Below, piece by piece: positions 13,896 to 22,491 of a stretch of DNA of 64,000 nucleotides. The DNA comes from Amblyomma americanum. Taxonomy: Eukaryota; Arthropoda; Arachnida; Ixodida; Ixodidae. Position 1 is the stretch's first letter. Every line of letters starts with the position of its first letter. The notes beneath the pieces were generated by a model. That model made no database searches, was not told the origin of the DNA, and saw nothing but the letters and a program-made list of their open reading frames with translations. The DNA lies in assembly GCF_052857255.1 (NCBI RefSeq), contig NC_135497.1:197957986-198021985 (forward strand). Direction: 5' to 3'. A program made the translations under genes and the position numbers.

Positions 13896-13967
13896 GGCCC
13901 TTTGGTCCAGGAGTATGATTCTCGCTTTTGTAGCAAGAGGTCACAAGTTCAAATCCCGGACGGGCTC
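13896..13967 (+). pseudogene. tRNA-Pro-like pseudogene
   Basis: The 72-nt segment aligns by eye with a eukaryotic tRNA-Pro: TTTGGTCCAGGAGTATGATT for the D arm, CTCGC stem and loop, then AAGTTCAAATCCCGGACGGG for the T arm. The anticodon loop reads TTTTGTA, so the anticodon position would be TTG, not a proline NGG. The T stem (ACAAG against CCCGG) and acceptor position 6 do not pair. I infer a retro-derived or decayed tRNA copy, not a functional gene. Confidence 0.65.
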
Positions 13968-14271
13968 TCATTTTTTATATTTTGTCCCTATATCCTAGAT
14001 TTGCGGAACGAATTCGCAAAGCTTTCCCCAAGTCAGAGCAATTTTCGCCTCAACGCATTCCGAGCGCTGATGAATCTTCGTAGTCGAACGTAGCTGTTTA
14101 ACATAATTTCGCCTTCCCAAGCGAAATGAATTTTGTACACCACCTCTCCCCGCTGGTATTAAATCTTCATGAGGTTGACAAATTTGTAAAGCATTATTCG
14201 AATTATAAAAAAATTAATAAAATTCCAGAGATGGGTATTGAAATCAAAGCACTGAGAAGAAGCCCTTTAAG

Positions 14272-14800
14272 TAAAACCTCGTTAATTCGGACTTCCAGTG
14301 ACATGAAAAAGCTCCCGAATTATCCGAAGGTTTAATTACCAAATGGGCCCCACAAAAGGCCAAAACCCGTCCGCATCATAGAAAATTTATTTGCTGAAAA
14401 CCTGGGTGATTGTCGTCTGATTTTGAGATGAAAACTGCACGGCAACCACGATTCTTCGCAGTTCCGCGAAAAGATGCAGTGCGAGCACACTGTCGGGACT
14501 GTTGTTACAGAGCTGTTCCAAATTGGTACATTGCGACTTCCGCTGTTTCCTTCGCGGTGCGACGCGGTACCGGTACAACCTCCTACTGGCGTCCGCTTCA
14601 CGGCGCAAACGGTGGCCAGTACCTAATGAACGCACAGTTTCGGCGCTCTGAAGAGCGGAAGAACCTCGCCGAGGGAGGTCAGGGGAACGCTTTGGCACCG
14701 ACAGGCATTTTCGGAAAAGAAACACTCAAGACCAGCGACGCGCCTGTCAGCATCCGAAACAGCGCGCAGCTAGGTTCGGCGTTGTTATAGGAACGGCGGC
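14272..14800 (+). mobile_element. Possible DNA transposon end (Tigger/MITE type)
   Basis: The left edge TAAAACCTCGTTAATTCGGA resembles termini of pogo/Tigger-type elements seen elsewhere in this window (for example the 64-kb end, GGAACCTCATTAATTCAAAC). A second TTAT-rich CGAA motif follows at about 14316-14330. No transposase is recognisable and no matching right terminus was located, so this is tentative. Confidence 0.3.
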
Positions 14801-14958
14801 AGCAAGTCTAGTATAATTAGCAGCGGCGACAGCACGTCTCACCTGTTGGCATCTATACCTACTGGGTGGCTTCGAGCAGCTCGATGGCGATCGCTCGCAG
14901 GCCTGCCGCCAAGGACACCATGGAGAGGACACAAGTGTCAGCTGGTCCCAATTACCGA

Positions 14959-15101
14959 TGTAACCGTGTGGGCTAGTTGGTGTATTTCAGAGATAACTTC
15001 ACCAGCGAAAGCACGAGACACCAGGAGAAGAAGAACACAGGACCAGCGTTGCCCTGTGTTCTTCTTCTCCTGGTGTCTCGTGCTTTCGCTGGTGAAGTTA
15101 T
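14959..15101 (+). repeat. Short hairpin retroposon family, member 4, at the LINE 5' end
   Basis: The lead GTGGGCTAGTTGGTGTATTT starts near 14968 and is followed by a perfect inverted repeat. The arms are 14993-15041 and 15053-15101, 49 of 49 bases complementary, with an 11-nt loop (ACCAGCGTTGC). It runs directly into the first LINE monomer at about 15102-15110. Immediately to its left is AATTACCGA (14950-14958), which recurs after the LINE tail at 20264-20272. Confidence 0.75.
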
Positions 15102-15109
15102 TGGTTATT

Positions 15110-16073
15110 GGCAGCAGCGGCAGCAACCAGCGCACATGTCTCCTGAATTACTGCTCCACGTATTTGCAGGCTACCCGACGCCTGTCATCTGTACGCGACA
15201 AGGTGCCGAGCCCGTCCACTGAGCACGGTGCCCGACATCTGTACGGGGCAAGCTGCCGAGCCAGAGGTGCACGACGAATAACATCGACCTCGGACAGCGT
15301 TCGAGAATCCTGCATAACGCCGAGCCTCACGGTGAAAAGCACGAACAATCGTCAGCGGTATCACCGACACCGTCCGGCGAATTTTCAGCAAGGGGCGTTT
15401 CCTTGGCATTGGCAGCAGCGGCAGCAACCAGCGCACACGTCTCCTGAATTACTGCTCCACGTATTTGCAGGCTACCCGACGCCTGTCATCTGTACGCGAC
15501 AAGGTGCCGAGCCCGTCCACTGAGCACGGTGCCCGACATCTGTACGGGGCAAGCTGCCGAGCCAGAGGTGCACGACGAATAACATCGATCTCGGACAGCG
15601 TTCGAGAATCCTGCATAACGCCGAGCCTCACGGTGAAAAGCACGAACAATCGTCAGCGGTATCGCCGACACCGTCCGGCGAATTTTCAGCAAGGGGCGTT
15701 TCCTTGGCATTGGCAGCAGCGGCAGCAACCAGCGCACACGTCTCCTGAATTACTGCTCCACGTATTTGCAGGCTACCCGACGCCTGTCATCTGTACGCGA
15801 CAAGGTGCCGAGCCCGTCCACTGAGCACGGTGCCCGACATCTGTACGGGGCAAGCTGCCGAGCCAGAGGTGCACGACGAATAACATCGATCTCGGACAGC
15901 GTTCGAGAATCCTGCATAACGCCGAGCCTCACGGTGAAAAGCACGAACAATCGTCAGCGGTATCACCGACACCGTCCGGCGAATGTTCAGCAAGGGGCGT
16001 TTCCTTGGCATTGGCAGCAGCGGCAGCAACCAGCGCACACGTCTCCTGAATTACTGCTCCACGTATTTGCAGG
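15110..16073 (+). repeat. Tandem 301-bp monomers forming the LINE 5' UTR
   Basis: Copies start at 15110, 15411, 15712 and 16013, each beginning GGCAGCAGCGGCAGCAACCA. The first three are full 301-bp units. The fourth is 61 bp and leaves the pattern at GCAGG (16073). Copies differ at only a few sites, for example CACATG/CACACG, ATCGAC/ATCGAT, and AATTTT/AATGTT before CAGC. This arrangement directly upstream of ORF1 resembles the promoter monomers of mouse L1. A promoter role is inference; I see no TATA box. Confidence 0.9.
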
Positions 16074-16129
16074 TTGGTCGTTTTTTCGATAGTTCTTCTT
16101 GTTCCTGCCGCTGCCAAGGCTACCGTTGA

Positions 16130-17041
16130 GTGTCACGCAATTATCATGTTGCGCTGTTGCGCATTCTTCAACCTGTTGATGACAGCTGTCAATCACTGTG
16201 CTGCTCAGAGTGTGAATTTACGTACCATGTCGGATCATGTTCAGGCGTTTCGGAAGAAACGTTCATTTCGAAACGAGCAAAGGCTTGGAAGGCCTGGAGG
16301 TGCGAAACATGTAAGGGCAGCCGTAAAGCTGAGGATACACTGCACGGGCAGCAGTCCGATAGAGAACTAATCACTAGGCTGTTTTCAATGGAAAGTAAAA
16401 TTGACTCCCTTCTGGCCATGTCCAGCAAGCTTGAGTCGCTTGAGTCATCCGTCAGCCTGCTCTCAGATAAATTTGATGAGTTTCAAACACGTCTTCTAGC
16501 CCAAGAAAAGTCGACAAAGGATGTCACGAAGCGTGTCGAGCGGCTTGAGAAAGCTGAATGGGCCTGTGAAATTGCACAGCTCAATAAGGACGTTGACAGT
16601 CTAGAATGGCGCAGTCGTCGACTGAACATCGAAATCCATGGTCTACCAGAGACGGAAAACGAGGACTTACTAAAGAAAGTGAATGAAATAGGCACAAAAC
16701 TGGAACTTGATGAGGTGTGCTCGAGTGACATAACAGCCCTGCACAGGCTTCCCGCGAAGCCGGGCAAAACACGGGGCGTAATTGTTCGCTTCGCAAAGCA
16801 GGAGGTTCGTGATGCCTGGCTAGCAAAAAGGCAGGCGCTACGTGATGACAACACCGGAAAGTACATGTGTGAAAATATGACTCGGTACACTCGCACTCTT
16901 CTGACAGTTGCCAAAGAATGGGCTAAGGAATCCGGCTACGCGTTCGTTTGGCACGTGAACGGAAAGGTGCTTGTACGGAAACAAGCCGGTGCACGAGCAG
17001 TTGTCATCCGCGATAAGGATGACCTCGCCAATCTGAGGTGA
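16130..17041 (+). CDS. LINE ORF1 protein (zinc finger, coiled coil, RNA-binding type)
   Basis: An open frame of about 303 codons. Near its N-terminus, CCSECEFTYHVGSC followed by WRCETCK gives the Cys/His spacing of a PHD-like finger found in CR1-type ORF1 proteins. Residues about 85-165 are a heptad-rich coiled coil (MESKIDSLLAMSSKLESLES and onward). The C-terminal half (SRRLNIEIHGLPE to the end) looks like the RNA-binding region of LINE ORF1 proteins, which coat the element's RNA. In the finger frame the first codon after the upstream TGA is GTG, and the first ATG is only at 16388, after the finger. The start codon may therefore have been lost. The stop is 33 nt before the ORF2 ATG. Confidence 0.8.
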   Translation: MSRNYHVALLRILQPVDDSCQSLCCSECEFTYHVGSCSGVSEETFISKRAKAWKAWRCETCKGSRKAEDTLHGQQSDRELITRLFSMESKIDSLLAMSSKLESLESSVSLLSDKFDEFQTRLLAQEKSTKDVTKRVERLEKAEWACEIAQLNKDVDSLEWRSRRLNIEIHGLPETENEDLLKKVNEIGTKLELDEVCSSDITALHRLPAKPGKTRGVIVRFAKQEVRDAWLAKRQALRDDNTGKYMCENMTRYTRTLLTVAKEWAKESGYAFVWHVNGKVLVRKQAGARAVVIRDKDDLANLR

Positions 17042-17074
17042 TAGCGCAGGCAATTGTATTTTCAAGCAAACGCG

Positions 17075-19943
17075 ATGCCATTCATGTCCAATTTTGCTCA
17101 CCATAGTGAGCAACTCAAGGATAAGCAGAAGTTTTCTTTATTTCATTTAAACGCCCAAAGTTTGCGAAATAAATTTGATGAGGTTACTTTGTTTTTATCA
17201 GATTTAAACCACGAGTTTGACTTTATTTGCTTTAGTGAGACGTGGTTCACATCTGACGACTGTTTTCTCTTGCCGGGATTTGATTGTGTGTCAGCGTGCC
17301 GTTCATCAAAGCGCGGAGGAGGTGTTGCTCTGTATGTGCGTTGCCAACTACCGTATCAAATTCTAGCAAACTATAACATTGTGAATGAAAATTTTGAGTG
17401 CGTCATTATTCACTGTTATAATATACTACTTGCTCTTGTGTACCGACCGCCATCTGGGTGTTTAAAGCAATTCATGCAGTTTGCAGAAGAAATATTTGAA
17501 CGTAGCCTCGAGCTCAACCTCGAATGTGTCTTTGTTGGGGATTTCAATATAAATGCTTCTCCAAATAATATTACTTTTTTGCATTTCCAAGAGCTCTTTG
17601 AGTCGTATGGTTTTTCAAATGTGATTAATGATCCTACTCGCGTCACGTCAAATTCTGAAACAATACTTGACCGGTGCATTACAAGCTTCTGCCCCGATGA
17701 AGTTAAATCAGGTACAATTATATGCGATCTTACTGATCATTTACCCATTTACTGTCTGATACCTTCGAAGCAAAAACGCTCTTTTCTGGAGAAAGAAATA
17801 TTGATTAGAGATTACTCGGAAAGAAACATGTCAAAGTTTAAAGAACTCATTATGCAACAGGACTGGGATAGCGTTACAAAGGAAAAGGATTCTAATAACG
17901 CTTATAAGGCATTCGTGATGTTTTTTATTTCTGCGTACAATGAATCCTTCGGTTTTAAAACTCTTAAGAGACACAAGAGAGCAAGAAAGCCCTGGATCTC
18001 GCACGACCTGTATAACAGAATAAAAAACCGCAACATCCTTTTTCAAAAGTTTTTAGACACACGAAGTGAAGGCGATCTCCGCGCATTTAAGAAAGCGAGA
18101 AATAAATTGAATGCTGATATTAAGAAAGCAAAGAGATCATACTATGTGAACAAGTTTTCCAATATTGTAGGAAATCCTCGTCTGGTATGGCAAGCGGTCA
18201 GAGACATCACGTGTAAATCGAACTCCCCAAAGCGGGTTTCTTATCACAGCGAATCTATGAGTGAAGAAGAGGTTGCAAACCTGTTCAACGAACATTTTAT
18301 TAAAATGGGTGCTTCCGCAAATGACTGCGCCGCGATACCATGCGAGGAATTCGTCAAAGCACATTGTGAAAATACTGTATTTTTGTCCCCAACTGATGAA
18401 TATGAAATACTGGACGTCATTTTGGGTTTAAAGAACCATTGCGCCTCTGGAGCTGACGATATTAAACCCGGTCCACTAAAAGCCGTGGCAGAAATAGTTA
18501 ATAGTCCACTCACACATATTCTGAACCTTATTCTTTCCACCGCAGTGTTCCCAGACGCAATGAAGTTAGCTCGTGTGGCTGTTATACACAAGGGCGGTTC
18601 CACTAACGATATGAACAATTACAGACCAATCTCGGTGCTCCCTATCTTTGCGAAGGTAGCGGAAAATATTATACATAAAAGACTAGTAAGCTTTCTGAGT
18701 GTAAATAACATAATAGCAAGTGAACAATTCGGCTATAGAAAAAATAAGTCCTCCGAAATGGCCCTTCTTGAAGTGAAAGAACATATACTCGAAAACATTG
18801 AAAGGAAAATATTTACCCTCGGAATATTTCTGGATTTTAGAAAGGCCTTCGACTGTGTCCAACACGACGTGCTTTTAAGGAAGTTGCCATTGTATGGATT
18901 TCGCGGCAACGCATGGTCTTTAATAAAAAGCTACTTAACATCTAGAGCCCAGTTCACATGTATAAATGGCGCAAAATCCGACAGCAGACTTGTAAAACAG
19001 GGCGTACCTCAAGGGTCATTACTTGGTCCGACACTATTTTTACTATATATAAATGACATTGTAAACATAATAAATAACACTAAGTAAATTTTATATGCAG
19101 ATGACACGAATGTGTTTTTCTCGGGCGCTGACGTTGTGGACGTGTTTCATCAGGCCAACGAATGGTTAACTGGACTGAACTTATGGCTTCTTTCGAACAG
19201 ACTCCAATTAAACACAAGTAAAACTAAATACATACTGTTTAGACCGAGGGGAACCCATCCACCCACGAACTTGCACTTAAAATTTCATAACGTTACTATC
19301 GAACAATCGACTACAGTTAGATTTTTGGGGGTAATATTCCAGGAGAACCTTTCATGGACGCCTCACGTTGACGTACTGCGTAGGGACCTTGGGCGAGCCG
19401 TGGGAATTTTAAACAAGATAAGATACCATGTTCCGTCTGCTGTAAAAAAGCAAATCTACTATGCGCTTTTACATTCACGCTTCTGTTACTGTTTCCTAGT
19501 ATGGGCTACAACGACTAAGACAAATTTGGATTGTCTTTTCTCTTTGCAAAAGCGAGCAGTGAGAGCAATAGGCAATTTAGATCTTTCGGAGGACACTGCA
19601 CCTCATTTTAAAAGTAATAAAATAATGCCCATTCACAAACTCCATAAACACAAACTGGCCCTGGAAATTTCGCGTCTTCACCAAACAGATATAACATTTC
19701 AAACTAAATATCATGCCCAACCTGGTCCTTATTATCTACGACATAACTTAATACCAAGGCCCCGTTCGCCATAACTTAATACCAAGGCCCCGTTCGCGTA
19801 CAACATACGGTGATCAAAAACTAAGTTATTTGATTCCGTATTTCCTCAATGCGCATCCTGAATTAGCTGAGATACTGTTTACTGCCACCAAGGTGCAACG
19901 ACTGAGAAGAACACTTAGAGACATTTTCTTAAATGAAAACTAA
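17075..19943 (+). pseudogene. LINE ORF2: endonuclease plus reverse transcriptase, broken
   Basis: The frame opens at ATG 17075. The N-terminal third is an AP-endonuclease (FSLFHLNAQSLRNKFDEV, CFSETWF, GGGVALYVR, FVGDFNI, and DLTDHLPIYCLI at its end), which would nick target DNA. The reverse transcriptase follows, with NYRPISVLPIFAKVAE, FLDFRKAFDCVQHD and VPQGSLLGPTLF. An in-frame TAA at 19085-19087 interrupts the protein three codons before the catalytic YADD box, after which the same frame continues to about 19770. A 28-bp tandem duplication at 19742-19797 then shifts the frame, and the remaining roughly 50 codons of the natural C-terminus end at TAA 19941-19943 in the shifted frame. It cannot make active enzyme without readthrough. 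Confidence 0.92.
19742..19797 (+). repeat. 28-bp tandem duplication in LINE ORF2
   Basis: Two identical adjacent 28-bp copies, 19742-19769 and 19770-19797, each CATAACTTAATACCAAGG followed by CCCCGTTCGC. Because 28 is not a multiple of three, the duplication shifts the ORF2 frame near its C-terminus. Confidence 0.95.
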
Positions 19944-20322
19944 ATACCATGCTGTGCTGATAATTTCGTTCGCCTTCACTCCGGATCTTTACCTTCACTG
20001 TGATGACTGTTTTTCATAACACCACGCTACTGATCCAACTTATTGTTTCTTATGTACCTGTATTTTTGTGTTTTTCATGCCCTTTCATATCATGCAGTAT
20101 TGATGTTTCTTTTGCTTTGTAATTATTGTGCTTATGTTATGTTGTTTCCGCCGCAGCCAAGGGGGGCGCGGCCCCGTCAGGCATGTTCTATTGCCTTTTG
20201 TCGCGTCCCCCAAGGCATTTCTGTAACGGAATGTCTTCAATAAAGAAAGAAAGAAAAAGAAAGAATTACCGAGCTTTGCCCGATCGAAGTATGGGACCCG
20301 AATGAGCGGAGGCCTGAAATTT

Positions 20323-20388
20323 GAGCACAACAGGACCCTTTCGACGCCGCTGCAAGAGCACAACAGGACCCTTTCGACGCTGCTGCGA
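20323..20388 (+). repeat. 33-bp tandem duplication
   Basis: Two near-identical 33-bp units beginning GAGCACAACAGGACCCTTTC at 20323 and 20356. No coding context is evident. Confidence 0.8.
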
Positions 20389-20534
20389 GGAGCAAGCGGC
20401 CGTTATCTTCCCCAATCGCCGTGACTATGTCGGGGAACAAAAGGGCCTCGTTTGGGGTGGCTCCTCGGTGTGCCAGCGCCGTGGAGGGCTGGCGGTCATC
20501 GTCCACAACCATCGCAAGCATCTCTAAGGACAAA

Positions 20535-20960
20535 CAACCACTTTCTGTGTCGGCAGCACGTGGGAACCTTTGGCTGGCCAGCTGACGTCACCTACCGCAG
20601 TCGACGTGAACCCGACGGCATTCTCCTCTCTCCCAGGCTCGACATGTGGCGGGGGCGTGTCCCTATGTGCGGTGGTGCGAGCTTGTGCGTGTGAGTGAAA
20701 GTTTCAGGCCACTCCCACCCCGGCGAGGGCGTCCTCAACCTGGGGAATTTAGGGACGAGGAACGATATAAAACACGACAGCGAGTGCAGTGAGAGGAATC
20801 CCACTTTTGATCTTGACGCTTGTAAATATGTAAAATAAACAAGTCTTCTTCCTCCACTAACGAATCGCTTCACTCAGCGGCACTCCTGTCCTGGTCGGAG
20901 CGGGCGTCGTCTTGACTGGTTTCGTCGAGCCGACCCCGATCCCCACCTTCAACATTGTCC
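20535..20960 (+). mobile_element. LTR-like remnant (possible solo LTR)
   Basis: The segment contains a TATA-like GATATAAAAC at about 20763, and some 70 nt later AATAAACAAGTCTTCTTCCT (20834 on), an order typical of U3-R-U5 in arthropod Ty3/gypsy LTRs. Clear TG...CA ends and a target duplication were not identified, so the limits and the call are tentative. Confidence 0.35.
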
Positions 20961-22295
20961 AGTCTGATGCACGGCCGATAGCCGGCGTCGTTAAGGGCTG
21001 GCGGTTAAGCGCGGAAAGCGAAACTATATGGTCGGACAATTTATCAGCCTAGCGACAGGGTCCCTTCGATCATCGCTGCGCCAGCCGCTGCGCGCGCATG
21101 CCAGGAATGCGAACAACGGCTCATCAGGGATGCGAGGTCGACATGCGGTTTAGCTTGATGAGGAATATTCGTGCGATCGCTTGCCGTACCGGTCGACATG
21201 GCCCTCCTTAGGGAGCCAGTTCGAAACAAATGGTGAGACCCCAACTGTCCGAATTACCCAGCCTCCGATGCCCTATAGACTTACAAGGGGGTTCTCCGTG
21301 ATCGCGCTGGCAGTCAGAATTATCTGATTTCTGAATAACGTTGTCGAATCAACGAGGTTTCACATAGTAATAGCAGGAGGGAAAAATATGTAGCACGCAC
21401 TTTACAAAAGTAGTATACCGCACAGCACGTCGGCGTTTCTGCATACAGCCTCCATCTAAACACGATCGCTGCGGCTGGGATTCGATCCACCTCGTGCTCA
21501 GCAGCTGAGCCTCATCCACTGAAAGTCGCGTGCAGTTCATTAGGGCTGATATCGCGACGTGTCCTGCTGCGTTCGCGGTCATATATTCGTAAGCTACGTA
21601 TGTCGGTATTTATGCTTTCAAGCTGGCTTCTGTCTGGCCGCGTGCACTTAACTGGCACAAATTCACGTCGTGGTTGCAAACTATTGGACGCAGACGCAAG
21701 GCCTGAAGCTTAATGCAAATACAATACAATTATATGTATTATATGCACAGAATTATGCATATGTATAGAATAAAATCATATCGCGATTACACATTCGTAG
21801 TAATGCTGTTGATGAGCGCTAGCACCTTTCCGTCCTGCTTTTGCTAATCAGTATTTTACGGTTTATATTTTACGGGATTTATGATTTATTTTTTATTTCA
21901 ATACCCTAAAGGCCCAATGCGGGCATTACATGGGGGGGGGGGGAATTCATCAAAGAAAACTTAACAAATATACAACACAGAATATAAACGGCTGAAGGCA
22001 GCAATAAACAAGAAGCCAGGTAAACGTTAACAAGAGAGAAAAAAAATGGCTAGGAAAAGGTGCTTGAATAAAGAGTGGGCTCCACGTGCGCGAAAGAGCG
22101 AGCGATGCGACGAGGCGGCACGGCGACGCTCGCTCCGTCGCTTGTGGGCAACCTCCATGCAAGCGAAGGCGGCAGGCGACGTGCACAGCGGACTCCGTGC
22201 TTTGCGCACTCCAGTTTAGTAAACACGCCCGTAACCTGTTCTCTCTCTTAAAATTTTGTGAGTGTGCCTCATAGTCAGGGCCAGAGGAATATTTC
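20961..22295. other. No gene; one tRNA-headed fragment inside
   Basis: Non-coding DNA left of the LTR element, including a G-run at about 21932-21942 and A/T-rich stretches. The only recognisable piece is the SINE head fragment listed at 21445-21540. Confidence 0.35.
21445..21540 (-). mobile_element. tRNA-headed SINE fragment, second head type
   Basis: On the minus strand: AGTGGATGAGGCTCAGCTGC, then a B-box-like GGTGGATCGAATCCCAGCCG. The head resembles that of the Ruka-like copies but has its own wording between the boxes (CTGAGCACGAGG). The body is missing. Confidence 0.5.
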
Positions 22296-22471
22296 TGTTG
22301 TGTCTGCACTTCATTTATTGCACAACTAAGAACATGGTACAATACTGACACACAACATAGAAGCCATGCCGCCGGCACCCACCCACACACATGCGTCAAT
22401 ACGCACGCATGCAGCTTGTGTCCACGGTTGCCAACACACGCACGGTACGCCGCTGCTTCTGGCACACAACA
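22296..22471 (-). repeat. 3' LTR
   Basis: 176 bp. On the plus strand it begins TGTTGTGTCTGCACTTCATT and ends GGCACACAACA. It differs from the 26600-26775 copy at two positions (A/G in CATGGTACAA, and C/A in the CACCCACCCACAC stretch). Preceded by ATTTC. Confidence 0.97.
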
Positions 22472-22484
22472 CTTCCTCCCTTGT
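22472..22484 (-). other. Polypurine tract
   Basis: On the minus strand ACAAGGGAGGAAG abuts the TG of the 3' LTR, the expected place for the plus-strand primer of a Ty3/gypsy element. Confidence 0.8.
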
Positions 22485-22491
22485 AATTTTT

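Larger units (their letters stand above)
15102..20263 (+). mobile_element. CR1/Jockey-type LINE, nearly full length, inactivated
   Basis: A non-LTR retrotransposon with tandem 5' monomers (15110-16073), ORF1 (about 16130-17041), ORF2 encoding AP-type endonuclease and reverse transcriptase (17075-19943), a 3' UTR, and an A-rich tail of AAAGA-type repeats at about 20239-20263 that begins with AATAAA. The clade call comes from the ORF1 zinc finger plus coiled coil and from the reverse transcriptase wording (VPQGSLLGPTLFLLYINDI). The copy is disabled by a stop codon before YADD and by a 28-bp duplication near the ORF2 end. Together with the hairpin element on its left it is enclosed by the 9-bp repeat AATTACCGA. 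Confidence 0.9.

Noticed and set aside
15148..15950. Repeated 66- and 83-codon minus-strand frames
   Set aside because: One copy per 301-bp monomer, lost in the flanks; by-products of the tandem repeat.
15110..16073. CRISPR-like or satellite array
   Set aside because: 301-bp adjacent units without spacers, directly upstream of a LINE ORF1 in a eukaryotic genome. They are LINE 5' UTR monomers.
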